From Dichetophora obliterata (taxonomy: Eukaryota > Arthropoda > Insecta > Diptera > Sciomyzidae), in the NCBI GenBank assembly GCA_963920525.1, contig OY986436.1, positions 94,991,342 to 95,055,341 of the forward strand: DNA of 64,000 bases. The letters run 5' to 3'. Within the stretch, counting starts at the first letter, position 1. Every line of letters begins with the position of its first letter. Under the pieces are notes generated by a model. The model saw only the letters and a list, made by a program, of their open reading frames with translations. It did not search any database and was not told where the DNA came from. Both the position numbers and the translations under genes were made by a program. Shown here piece after piece: positions 32,443 to 44,559 of the stretch.

Positions 32443-34708
32443 CTAGCTGAAACCCGGCGCGTTGCTGCCACTCTCCCTATTCAAACGCCCATAAAATGTT
32501 ATCAGTTAAACAGCATGTCTAAATTGAGGTCAAATACTGAATTCTGAGACTGTTCGACCTATATCCACAAAGCTATTCGATATAACAAATTTGGGTTGTA
32601 TAGGAAGTGCCACTCTCTCTTCATCACCGCTAATAGAATGTAATCAATTAAACTGGATGTCTACATGGAGGTCAAATACCGAATTCCAAAACTGTGCGAC
32701 ATATAACTCCAAAACTATTCGATAGCACAAATTTTGATTGTATGGGAGGTGCCACTCTCCTTTTCCCTACGCCCATAAAATTTTAGCAATGAAACTGCAT
32801 GAGTACATTGAGGTCGAATACTGAATTTTGAGGCTGAGTTACCTATAACTCCAAATCTATTCGATATCGCAAATTTTGGTTAAATTGGAGTTGTCACGCC
32901 CCCCCCGACAAACTCTAAAAAATTTTATCAGTAAATCTGCAAGCGTAAATTTTGGTCGAATACTGAGTTCCGACGCTGTGCGACCTTGAACTACAAAGCT
33001 ATTCGATATCACAAATTTTCGTTGTATGGGAGGTGCCACTCCCCCTTGATCAACGCTCATAAAATGTAATCAATGAAACTGCATGTGTACATTGAGGTCC
33101 AATACTGAATTCCAAAGCTGTGAGACCTATAACCCCAATGCTATTTGATATCTCTAATTTGGGTTAAATAGGAGGTTTCACGCCCCCTTGTCGTACGCCC
33201 ATAAAATGTAATTAATGAAACTGCATGTATAAATTGGGGCTGAATACTGAATTCTGACGCTGATATTCAATATCGCAAATTTACGTTAAATGGGAGGTGC
33301 CACGCCCCCCTTACCAATGAACATAGATTGAATCAATGAAACTGCATGTGTATATTGAGGTCGAATACTGAATTTCGGCGTTGTACGACTTATAACTCTA
33401 AAACTATTTGATAGCACAAAGTTGGGTTGTATGGGAAGTGCCACTCCAATTTGCCCTACGACGACAAAATGTAAGTATTGAAAATGCATGTATAAATTTA
33501 GGTCGAATACCGAATTCTTACGCTGTCAACCTATAACTTCAAAGCAATACGATATCGCAAATTTGGGTTGTAAGGGAGATGTCACGCCTCCCTGTCCAAC
33601 GCCCATAAAATAAAACCATTGAAACTGCATGTGTAAATTGAGGTCAAAAACTGAATTCCAAAGATGAATTCCTATAACTTCAAAGCTATTCGATATCACA
33701 AATTTGGGTTGTATCGGAGGTGCCCCTCCCCCTTGTCCACTCCCATAAAATTTCATCACAGAAACGGTACGTCTAAATTGTGGTCGAATACCGAATTTCT
33801 AAGCTGTGCGACCCATAACTCTAACTAAAGCTATTCGATAACAACAATTTTTTATTTATATGTGGGAGGTAAAAGGGGGTGTGGCATTGCAACTTAAACC
33901 ATCTCGTACTCAAAGCAAAGCGTACTTACAAAATTTGAGCTCAATCGGACCAATGGTTTCGAAGTATTTTGATATTTTCTTTAAAGTAGGCGTAGATGAA
34001 TTGTGACCACGCCCATTTTTTCAAAGTTAACTATAGTTATCATACGAACTTATTTACCAAATTTTAATTTCATACGACCAAAACCGTCTTAAATACAGCA
34101 TTTTTATTGATTTGTGGGCGACAAAAGGGGGTGTGGTACAAAACCTGCAAAGATACACACATGCAATTTCTTATGTGCACCCTCCACACAGACCCCAATC
34201 ACCCCTGAAAATTTCATTGAAATCGGGCAAGCCGTCTAGGAGGAGTATGCGAACAGGAAGTTTTGCCACTTAATTTTATATATATAGATATCAAAACAGT
34301 GGGCGCAAAAGTGGGCGTGGTCAATTTTTCTTTCAGTAAACACTTAAATTGGATTACTACGAACATTTGAAAAAAAAATTATCCAAATCGGTCCAGCCGT
34401 TTTCCGATTTTAGATAAATTGAAAAAAGTGGGCGCAAAAGTGGGCGTGGTCAATTTTTCTTTCCGACAAAACTTAAATTGGATTACTATGAACATTAAAA
34501 AAAAAATTATCCAAATCGGTCCAGCCGTTTTCCGATTTTAGATAAATCAAAAAAAGTGGGCGCAAAGTGGGCGTGGTCAATTTTTCTTTCCGTAAAAACC
34601 TAAGTTGGACTATTACGAACATTTTAAAAAAAAATTATCCAAATCGGTTCAGCCGTTCTCAACTGATGCAATTACCAACGAACGACATTTGATTTTTATT
34701 TATATAGA
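32443..34708 (-). mobile_element. Non-autonomous Helitron, copy C (inverted twin of copy A)
   Basis: TC at 34708 and CTAG ending at 32443 on the minus strand. Aligned base by base with 739-3003 it shows only scattered differences (for example one T/A in the 5' T-run region, one C/T, and a one-base length difference), so both copies come from a recent common source. Flanks differ entirely, so this is separate insertion and not a segmental duplication. No Rep/helicase gene. Confidence 0.87.
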
Positions 34709-35954
34709 TATAGATATATTTTGAAGAGAACTCAAAAATACGTTTTTAAGGTATATTTATAAATAAAGCTGAGCTAAGCATGCATGCATTTTTAAATAGT
34801 ATGTTGTACCCGTCGCAGTAATAAGTTACGATGCCATTTAATTTACCCTTGTTTCACAGGCACTTTTCAATACGTATTCTTACACTCAAAAATTATGTGT
34901 GTAAATATTACTAATAACTGCGTCCATTCTACGAATTTTAGTCGTAGTTTTCAGTCACGAATAGGATTCGTAGATTGGACGTAGTTTGGTACATAATGTA
35001 AATATTTTATTCGTATTCGTACTAAAACAAATATATATTGTACAACAAAAAATATATTTGTTACATTTACTTATAACAAAAAAACATTCTATCTGAGATT
35101 TGTAATGAAATAAATTACGAAGTTATTTCTTCGGGAAATTGACGAATGTTTAGGAATGATATCCCTTATTAGTCGAACGTTATTCTTCGTAGCAACAGAT
35201 AGCAAGGGGCATTTAATTTTATAACGGATATAAACTTTGATAATAAGCAAATTTATGTTTTAAAGCCATTGTTAGCAAGCAGAAGACAAAGTAAATAAAT
35301 TTAATAAAAAAATTAATGTTTTCCAAGAAATCAGCTTGTTTTTGTATCATAAAGATGATCCAATTTGGATTTTTTAAGAAAGTTGCAGAAAAATGAGGAA
35401 ATTTTGAATAAATATAGCTAATTTTAGATCAATCACTAATTTTTAAAAAAATCTGATGGCAATTCTTGTTAAGAAAACGCTTTTACATTAGGATATCTTA
35501 TGGTCAAAAGTTCTTTATGATTAAAATTTAAATAGGAAACTCGATTTGAAACATTTATTTTATACTTTTATACAAATTAACGTTTTTTAACAGGCTTCCA
35601 CACATTTTGAGAATTTTTTGGATTTTTTCGCGTCACGCGCTTATATTACATCCAGAATTCGAATCAAGCCTTGAAGGCAGGTTCTGGAATATGTTAAGAA
35701 AATGAATGGAGCCCAAAACAGATAAATACATGTACCTCTTTATATATTTATAGCTGAAAGCCACATGTAAATTTTGGTCCAAAATATTGAAAACTGTTTA
35801 CGCACTTCTATAGTGTTTGTACGTAAAATAATTTTATTGCTCTGATTTAAATAGTTATTTTTTTCAAAATATAGCCTTTTCTGCGTATTTAAAAAAAATT
35901 ATAAAGTTCGCTCATATTGTTTAAAAGATATGATAGAATAAAATTTGTTCTATA
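34709..35954. other. AT-rich sequence with a small palindrome
   Basis: GCGTCCATTCTACGAAT near 34930 and ATTCGTAGATTGGACG near 34970 form a ~70-bp imperfect hairpin, perhaps a MITE remnant. Otherwise nothing recognised. Confidence 0.35.
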
Positions 35955-38218
35955 ATGTGCCGTGATTGCAAACTTCCTTGGAAGAAAAAAAAGTTGCTCG
36001 GTCGTGCTAGGTGCTCCCGCTATAATAAAATGAAAGGTAGGACTCCATACTATCAATTAATAAAAAAGTTTAAATAATTAATAATCTTTTATAAAATCAT
36101 AAAATTTGTCTCCAAATTCATGAAATTTTTAATTTTAAAAAATTACAAAAAGATATGGCATACTTTTAGGAACGTGCGCTATTATGACATTTAGTTACAA
36201 CAACTTATTTGGAATAGATTAAAAACAAAACCATATGATTTAACAACAATAAAAATACAACGTCAAAATAGCAAATAGCGAAGTGAAAGAAATATCATTA
36301 AAATGAGTTTATTTTCTGTGTTACATAGTGAACTGAGTTACGAACTCATTAATTGCAATGCAAGTTTGGAATAATTAACCGATTTCATTAAATCAAAAAA
36401 TGCAATGCTTCAGGATAAAGAAATCGATATAGTGAAAAGAGCAATTCAAAAGAGGTTTCTTGGTCATTTCAAAAAACGGTGGCAAGAATCGCATTAAATA
36501 AAATCCCATTTTTTAAATAAAAATGAAGATTGGCTAGAAGAGTACGTTTAAAGAGTTATAAAATTTTATATGTGTAAATGTTTTTTTCCTATTGTATTTT
36601 TAGCTGTATTTGAAGTATCACTTAATAGCGAGCCTAGATGTTCAACTAAACTAGGAAGGCCAGCAAAAGATTTCGAAGATTGTTCTCACAAAGAGGCTCA
36701 AGGCAGCTGAATTAGCTTCAAAATATTCAAAGAACATTTAAATATGGCAAGTTAAGTGATGGGTGGAAATATACCAACTCGATGTTATATTCGTTCGCCG
36801 GCTGTACTAGCAATGATGATGGATGCAGAGCTTACAAAGAGTCAGCATGAAGCCATCTAAAGTTTTCTCAAAAATGAAGGATACGATATTTTGCCACCAT
36901 ATGCAAACGTCAGAGAAGAAAAAAGGCATTGCCATACAGATGAAATTGAAATATCTGAAAAAGCTGCGTCTGTTTCCTTGCAAAGTTTAATGGATCATAC
37001 GTTAAGCCGATTATTTCAAACTTTTCCGGATGAAGAATTAAAAGGTATGACGGATAAATTACAGTTTACATGTAAGCGGGGTTGCGATGGTTCCTCTGGA
37101 CATATTGAGTACAATCAGAGTTTAGCAGCTGATGTAAGCGATAAAAGTTTTTTACTGGCATGTATGGTTCCGTTAAGTTTACAGACGATTTCTCAAGAAG
37201 AATATTGGCGAAATAAAAGTCCGTCATCAACAAGATTCTGCCGTCCTATCTCCTTTGAATTTACCAAAGAAACAAAAGAAAAAGTGCTAAGCCTTGTTGA
37301 AAAAATTAATTTAGATATTGCTGCTTTGAAAAATACCGAAGTTGTAGCATGCGGGAAGCATAATTTCGTGTTTACAATGTTAGATGGCAAGACAGCTCAA
37401 ACGGTTACAGATACATCTTCAGCAGCTGTTTGTTACATTTGCGAAGAGAAAACTACTGAAATGAATAATCTTAATTTAGTTTCAAGCAAAGCTATTGATG
37501 GTGAAGCAGTCAAAATGGGCGTTTCCTCCTTACATGCTCGCATAATATTTATGGAGTGCATACTTCATATTGCCAACAACAAACCATTTGAAAGATGGTC
37601 GGAGCTCAAGGACGAACACAAAAGTCTAAAACTGGAAAATAAACTTCGAATTCAGAAGGCCTTAAAGGAACAGATGGGTATACGAGTGGATGCAGTTCAA
37701 CAAGGAACTGGGTCTACTAACGATGGAAATACGTCCAGGCGTTTCTTTTCTAACCCCGCACTTGTTGCCGATGTGACTGGTGTAGAGGAGCAACTAATTG
37801 ATCGATTTCGCATTATACTACAAATAATAACTTGTGGCAAAAAAGTTAATTCCTTGAAGTTCAAGAATTTCGCTCAAGATACAGCAAAACTTTTTGCTGA
37901 AAAATATAGTTGGTATCATATGCCAGTAACAGTACACAAAATACTGATACACGGAAAAGATATCATGGATGCGGCAATACTTCCTATTGGCATGCATTCT
38001 GAAGAAGCCGAAGAAGCCAGAAATAAAGATTATAGAAATTATAGATTAAGGTTCTCCAGAAAGTGTGATAGAGTTGCAACAAATACAGATGTTTTTCATC
38101 GACTTCTAGTATCGTCAGATCCTTTTATAAGTAGCATTAGGTTCATTAGGTTCTGGAACTTGATGATATAGTTACAGAAATGATAGATGATGAATAAAAG
38201 TCCATATTTAAATGCATG
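35955..38218 (+). pseudogene. Transib transposase (RAG1-core relative), N-terminus decayed
   Basis: The catalytic part is open from 36861 to 38171. First Asp: CKRGCDGSSGHIEYNQ near residue 65 of the 36891 frame. Then SSTRFCRPISFEF, the second Asp in FVFTMLDGKTAQ near 165, and a zinc pair CYIC near 182. Next come GSTNDGNTSRRFF near 280, WYHMPVTVHKILIHGKDI near 345, and SEEAEEARNKDYRNYR near 380, which carries the Glu of the DDE triad. This order is that of Transib and of the RAG1 core. Upstream, GRPAKDFEDCS at about 36655 and a Cys-rich CRDCKLPW start at 35955 are recognisable, but stops occur, one in frame at 36858. At the 3' end a frame change cuts the final ~15 residues. TIRs were not found. 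Confidence 0.85.
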
Positions 38219-38316
38219 TATTGAAATTTATTTATAAAATAATTAGTTTTGGTAAAGAAACAAAAAGTTGTGGGAAAAAACATAATATGGGTTTTAAAGG
38301 CGGTGATTGGTGAGCG
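38219..38316. other. Short AT-rich spacer
   Basis: Nothing recognised between the transposase remnant and the tandem repeat. Confidence 0.4.
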
Positions 38317-38580
38317 CTAATTGAGGTAATAAAGGCTCTGTGCCAAATTTAAAAAAATTTTGGGCCAAAAATAAATTTTGGGTTGTATGGGCGGATGGTA
38401 GTGGGCGTGGCCAATTTAGATGAAACTTAATTTTATTCTTAATTGAGGTAATAAAAGGCTATGTGACAAATTTCAAAAACTTTGGGCCAAAAATAAACTT
38501 TTGGTTGTATGGGCGGTGGGTAGTGGGCGTGTCCAATTTTGATGAAACTTTATTTTTTCTTAATTGAGCTAACCAAAGGC
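38317..38580. repeat. ~121-bp tandem repeat, two units and a partial third
   Basis: GCTAATTGAGGTAATAAAGG at 38317, CTTAATTGAGGTAATAAAAG at about 38438 and CTTAATTGAGCTAACCAAAG at about 38558 mark the unit starts. Each contains GGGTTGTATGGGCGG- and GTGGGCGTGG-like stretches similar to those in the Helitron satellites, so this may be the edge of a Helitron array. Confidence 0.65.
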
Positions 38581-38658
38581 TCAGAGCAAAATTTTAACAT
38601 TCTATGAGCACTCCTTATATTTTTGCCAAACATTGTATGAACAAATCCCACTGTGTGC

Positions 38659-39972
38659 TAGGGCGCATCGAAAAATTTAGATCGTATTCTAAGAAGTCTC
38701 AAAAGTTGCATAGGGTGTTCAAGATCTACCAAATAAAATTTTAGGGAAAAATAAGGAAGAAAAATAAGGATAAGAACTTTTGATTCCTATCTGATTGTCT
38801 AAATTTTGGTGATTTTGATTATTGTGTTGACGTTTCCCTTAAATTTGGCGAAATAATAATTTGCATATTATTTGCATATGCATTTTCTTGTTTTTGATAA
38901 ATGTAAACTTGAATGCAATTTTTTAACTTTTCAAAAAACTTAATATAAGTTTTTATATCTTGGGCACTAGAAGTGGTACCGAAGATAATTTCCTAAATTT
39001 AGATTCTTCATGTATTTCTGAACAACACCCTGTACCAAAAAATCAATTTATAGCATCAGGGTAAGACCACGATTTTTTTCCTATTTCGATTTTTTTAAAA
39101 AATTTTCCGTCCTAGCATGAATTTTATTATTTCGTTAAAACACCTCAATTCAGCATTCACAAAAATATTCTACTAAAATTTTGAGTTTCTGAGTTTGCCA
39201 TTCGATGGGTCTCAATTGATTTAACAATTGTTGTTTAGAAAAGTTTTAATGAAATAATAACCATAAAGGAGATATGAACAAAATTATTAAATTTCATGCT
39301 TGAAGTAACTTTTTTAAAATATCAAAATAGGAAAAAATCGTGGCATTTTCCTGCTGTTTTAATAAAGATATTTTTAAACAGGGTTTCGTTCAGATTTATT
39401 TTCAGAATCCGAATTTAGAAAATTATCTTCGGTACCACTTCTGGTGCCTGAGATATAAAACCTTATATTAATTTTTTTAGAAAAAGTTAAAAAATTGCAT
39501 TCAAGTATACATTTCTTCAAAACAAGAAAATGCATATGCAAAAAATATGCAAATTATTAGTTCGCCATATTTAAGGAAAACCTTAACACTGTAATCAATA
39601 TCACCAAAATTTAGACAATCAGAAAACAATTAAAACTTCTGTGCTATCTTGAGTGTACCTTTAGATTCCAATATCCTTCACACAAGATCTTTTGGGTAAA
39701 AAACAAGAGTAGCATCGTGTTTGCCAAAATATTGTTAGTTAAAGTTCATATTTTGTTTTTGCTTTAGCACATATGTACTTTTTCTTACAGAAATTAAATC
39801 ATTTTGAGATCGTGATTTTCTACTGTTTTTCTCAAAAAACAACTTTGTTCTTGCGGGAGAGGAAGATATCCTTAATTTTTTCTAAAAATTTTTTTGGGAG
39901 ATCCACCCAATGCATATTTTGAGACCTCTTAGAATATGAAATTCGTAAAAAATTGTAATTCGATACGCCCTA
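38659..39972. mobile_element. Palindromic hAT-type foldback element, copy 1
   Basis: The whole 1314-bp element is an inverted repeat with arms of about 650 bp and almost no loop (centre near 39200). Ends: TAGGGCGCATCGAA at the left and TTCGATACGCCCTA at the right. An 8-bp target duplication, CTGTGTGC versus CTGTGCGC, flanks it, 7 of 8 matching, as in hAT insertions. No transposase. The left arm has a deletion relative to copy 2, so it lacks the CTCTCCCGCAAGGAC block present in the right arm. Arms differ at scattered sites. Confidence 0.82.
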
Positions 39973-39980
39973 CTGTGCGC

Positions 39981-42900
39981 CTCCCCGACAAACTCTTAAA
40001 AATTTTATCAGTAAATCTGCATGCGTAAATTTTGGTCGATTACTGAATTCCGACGCTGTGCGACCTTGAACTCCAAAACTATTCGATATCACAAATTTTC
40101 GTTGTATGCGAGGAGCCACTCCCCCTTGATCAACGCTCATTATATGTAATCAATGAAACTGCATGTGTACATTGAGACCCAATACTGAATTCAAAAACTG
40201 TACGACCTATAACCCCAAAGCTATTTGATATCTCTAATTTGGGTTAAAAAGGAGGTTTCAGGCCCCCTTGTCGCACGCCCATAAAATTTGATTAATGAAA
40301 TTACATGTATAAATTGAGGTCGAATACTGAATTCTGACGCTGTGCGACCTTTAACTTCAATGATATTCGATATCGCAAATTTACGTTAAATGGGAGGTGC
40401 CACGCCTATATTACCAATGAACACAAAATTAAATCAATGAAACTGTGTACATTGAGGTCGAATACTGAATTCCGGCGTTGTGCGACCTATAACTCCAAAG
40501 CTATTTGATAGCACAAAGTTGGGTTGTATGGGAAGTGCCACTCTCCTTTGCCCTATAACATGTAGGTAATGAAAGTGCATGTATAAATTTAGGTCGAATA
40601 CCGAATTCTTACGCTGTCAACCTATAACTTCAAAGCTTTTCGATATCGCAAATTTGGGTTGTAGGGGAGATGTAACGCCTTCCTGTCCAACGCCAATAAA
40701 ATAAAATCATTGAAACTGCATGTGTAAATTGAGGTAAAAAACTGAATTCCAAAGCTGAATTCCTATAACTTCAAAGCTATTCGATATCACAAATTTGGGT
40801 TGTATGGGAGGTGCCCCTCCCCCTTTTTCAACTCCCATAAAATTTCATCACTGAAACGGTACGTCTAAATTGTGGTCGAATACCGAATTTCTTAGCTGTG
40901 CGACCCATAACTCTAAAGCTATTCGATAACACAAATTTTTTATATATTTGTGGGAGGTAAAATGGGGTGTGGCTGTTCTTCTTAAACCATCTCGTACTCA
41001 AATCAAAGCCACTTACAAAATTTGAGCTTAATCGGGCCAATAGTTTCGAAGTATTTTGATATTTTCTTAAAAGTAGGCGTGGATGAAGTGTGATCACGTC
41101 CGTTTTTATTAAAGTTGATGACAGTTATCATACGAACTTATTTACCAAATTTTAATTTAATACGACTAAAACCGTTTAAAAAATATAGCATTTTTATTGA
41201 TTTGTGGGCGATAAAAAGGGTGTGGCATTATTTTTTCCTAAACCTTTGCGTAGCAGTTACAAAAAAACCCGTAGAAGGAAGTATCCAATTTGGTCTAGTC
41301 GTTTTCAAGTTTTAAGCATCCGAACAAATCACGATTCATTTTACAGATATATATATACAGACATTAAACAGATATTGATTTGTGAGCGGTAAAAGTGGTT
41401 GTGAAAACATTTATGTATCGTGACTGCCTCTTCACCTACACAGCAAGTTTCACTATAAAAATTATTTCGAAAAAGTGGGCGCCCATTTTTTGAACAATTA
41501 CTGACAGTAACCATCTGAACAAAATTACTAAATCTTTGTTTTTTACGATTGAAACCGTCTGATATACATTCTTTATTTGGTTTGTGGTCGATAGCGCAAA
41601 TTTGGCTTGTATGGGAGGTACCTCGCCCCCTCGTCCAAACGTTACCAAACTTCACAGGAACACTCACTTTCTTCGGCACACGTTGTTCTGCCACAGACCA
41701 CTTTACTGCCATATACGAAAATGTCAAGAAACGCTAAATATATTCACCATTTTCAGTATTTTTTGCTGTTTTGCAAGCGGTTAAAAGGGGTACGGCAAAA
41801 TATTTCCCTTGAGCTATATCGTAATCGAAACAAATCGACTGCCCAAATTTCAGCTCAATTTAGGTTAAGCCTGGCGCACTTTACTTCACTCGACGCTAAC
41901 TCCCCGAAAAGTGAATTTAACTAAAGCAGGACAGGCCTATTTTCAGTGCACTTGCCTAGAGTAACCATATGAACTGAATTACAAAATTTTTGTCTAATAC
42001 GACCCAAACCGTTGAAAAAAATTTTTTTATTGGTTTGTGGGCGGTAAAAAAGAGGAGTGGAAACCAATTTTTAGTACATTTGCTGACCGTAACCGTACAA
42101 ACTAAGCCAATAGTGGGTGTGGCTTTATAGCAATGACGCCCTTTTTTAGTACAGTTGCCGAAAGTAACGATACAAACTTAGTTATCACATGTTAGTCTCA
42201 TACGGCCAAAACTGCTTGAAATATAGCATTTTCACTGATTTGTGGGCACAAAAGGGGGCGTGGAAACCAATTTTTCGTACAGTTACTATCAGTAACTACA
42301 CAAACCAAAGTACCAAATTTAAGTCTTCTACGACCAAAACCGTCCTAAATAAACCATTTTCATTTATTAAAAGGGGTAGTAAAAGAGGGCGTGGAAACCC
42401 TTTTTTAGTACAGTTGTCGACAGTAACCGTACATACTAAATTACAAAATTTTATTCTTATAGGACCCAAACCGACTGAAATATAACATTTTTATTGATTT
42501 AGGGGCGGTAAAAGGTGGGTGTGGCAAATTGTTTTCCTCTACCATATAGAACCTGAAACAAATCAACTGTCAAAATTTCAAGTCAATCGGTTCAGTAGTT
42601 TTGGAGTCTAAAGACATCACACAGCCTGACACACATCGTTTTGCTTTTTATATACACAGATATTGATTTGTGGGCGGTAAAAGTGGGCGTGAAAACATTT
42701 ATATATAGTAACCGCCTCTTGGAGCACTTACACAGCAAGTTTGACTGTAAAAATGTGTAGAACTCCGGAATTGCCATGATTTAGAAAAGTGGGCGTATTT
42801 ATATTACGAGCACGCCTATTTTTCGTACAGTTACCAACAGTAACCATCTGAACAAAATTATCAAATCTTAGTTTTTTACCATTGAAACCGTCTGATATAT

Positions 42901-43124
42901 ATCCTTTTTTTTTTGTTGTGATCGATAGCGCAAATTTAGCTTGTATGGGAGGTACCACGCCCCCTCGTCCAATCGTTACCAAACCTCACAGGAACACTCT
43001 CAAGATGTGGCTTCAGTTTCCCTGAAAATTTCATAAAGATTGGTTAAGCGGTTTTGGAGTCTATACGTGATATAGCCACTTACCCACATACCCACATACA
43101 TCCATTTTTATATGTATAGAAGAT
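39981..43124 (-). mobile_element. Helitron-derived cluster, several nested or tandem 5' ends
   Basis: 39981-41000 consists of the same ~120-bp satellite units as Helitrons A-C. Minus-strand Helitron-like 5' ends are seen near 43124 (TCTATACATATAAAAATGG), 42660 (TCTGTGTATATAAAAAGC) and 41347 (TATATATATCTGTAAAATG). A ~300-350-bp block at 41370-41665 is repeated directly at 42660-42995 (both include CACAGCAAGTTT and GGTACC.CGCCCCCTCGTCC). No CTAG 3' end was found on the left, where the palindromic element and the 121-bp repeat sit. No Helitron gene. Confidence 0.6.
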
Positions 43125-43683
43125 AGATAGATAGAAGATTCATACGTTTTGAATTAAAGACAAAAATAGATTTTTTAAATAATTCATATAATAGGTATTG
43201 TAGTGCGCACCAAATTAAGCAACTAACTGTAGTCAAACTTATTGATTGCACTGTAATATTGAACACAACTATGTACATTGTTTTTCACCTCGCACAATGA
43301 CCCGTGGTTATATATTTATTTGCATCACGCACTTTCACACTAAGTTAATATTTTGTTTTCTTTCACTCGCGCACTTTTAATGTTTATTATATTGGTTATA
43401 TTTATTTTAAGTTATTATATTATTAAACACTATGTATTAAAATTATGCACATTTTTGTATATGATTTAAAAACTTAAGAATAACGGTAATTAGCTTTAGT
43501 TTATAGCAAGTTTGACGTATATGAAATTTTTCATTGTTATTGAATTCAATTTAGTCTTAAAACAGTAAGTACTTATTAAATATATCTTAAAGAAATAATA
43601 TGATGAATAAAATAGTAAAAAATAGTTATATATTATTCTACTTATATCCTTAGCAAATATCAACAATTTCGGATACAAAAAAA
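43125..43683. other. AT-rich sequence with a short GATA run; possible upstream region of the broken gene
   Basis: AGATAGATAGATAGA lies at 43121-43137. The rest is AT-rich with no clear promoter motif. It immediately precedes the ATG of the host-like exon. Confidence 0.3.
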
Positions 43684-43815
43684 ATGCCCTGGAAAACTAT
43701 CTCTCATATTCCCTTAATCGAAAAATTCAAAGATGCCTGGCACTCAGTCGCCGATCATGGTTGGCTACCACTAAAGGCTGCACAAATGTTGGAATCGTTA
43801 CTGCAGGTTCTGAAT
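43684..43815 (+). pseudogene. Unrecognised host-like gene, first preserved exon
   Basis: ATG at 43684 in a good context (A-run before it) opens a frame of high-quality protein-like sequence: MPWKTISHIPLIEKFKDAWH, then a DHGWLPLKAAQMLESLL helix-like part. It is cut at 43815 by the MITE whose other half is at 52456-52615. The continuation at 52616 is best read one base out of phase, so there is either a frame change or a lost splice site (CTGCAG|GTTCTG at 43807 could be an old acceptor). I do not recognise the protein family. It does not resemble any transposon protein I know. Confidence 0.5.
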
Positions 43816-43829
43816 GGCGGGGTTCACAT
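43816..43829. mobile_element. Left tip of a 174-bp MITE (continues at 52448)
   Basis: GGCGGGGTTCACAT is the left terminal repeat of the MITE whose right end is ATGTGAACCCCGCT at 52615. The hAT element inserted eight bases from here, so this tip was separated from the rest. AAT borders the MITE at 43813-43815 and 52616-52618. Confidence 0.75.
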
Positions 43830-44559
43830 TAGGCATCTGCATGAATGCATTCGTTAGCAGCTTCAACACACTTGCTACGAAAAGAAATGTTTATACTCTT
43901 TCACTCTCAGCTACCCATTACGAATGAGCACAAGTAAACATAGAAGGAAAACATTTGTGTATTGTACTAAAAACAGTAAAGCACTGAAAATTAATTAAAC
44001 TTGAATTCTTGTGTTATTCTGTGAGTAATATTTCGGTACACCAAGTACTTGTAGTGAAATAAGTACACATACAAACATGTACATAGAAATTGAGTGCAAT
44101 TGTATTAATAGGAGGAAAATTGTTAGGAAACTTAATGCAAGGGATTTTAGGAAGCTTTGAAACTGAGAATGATATACATATATTTATAAGAAAATTATAT
44201 TATTTGAGCTTTGAGGGAAAAATATACGTTAATTAGCAATAAATAATATAAAGAAAAAGTTTATTGAAAATTTTTTTAAATTCTTATTATATTTGGAAAA
44301 TTTGGAAAACGAAATTAATATTGTTTTTATAGCTTTTATAGCATTTTGATGTTTATTAATACGTTTAACTCATACAACGATGGTTACAATTAAAAAAAAT
44401 CTAAAAATGAATTTGTTTATACATAAATAAAATAAAATTAACAAAAAAAATTTTAAAATTAATCAATATTCATTTGCATTTAAAAAAATTAATAAAGAAA
44501 ATAAAAAGTTTTTAAACAAAATTAACATATTAAATTAAAATAAGAATAAGAAACCAAAT

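Noticed and set aside
739..34708. The inverted pair as a single large composite transposon
   Set aside because: Flanks of the two Helitrons are unrelated, copy A has a proven empty site, and the DNA between holds many independent insertions.
41341..42485. Several overlapping frames of 60-128 codons on both strands
   Set aside because: They sit in Helitron-derived repeated sequence, share motifs only through the repeat, and include frames on both strands over the same bases.
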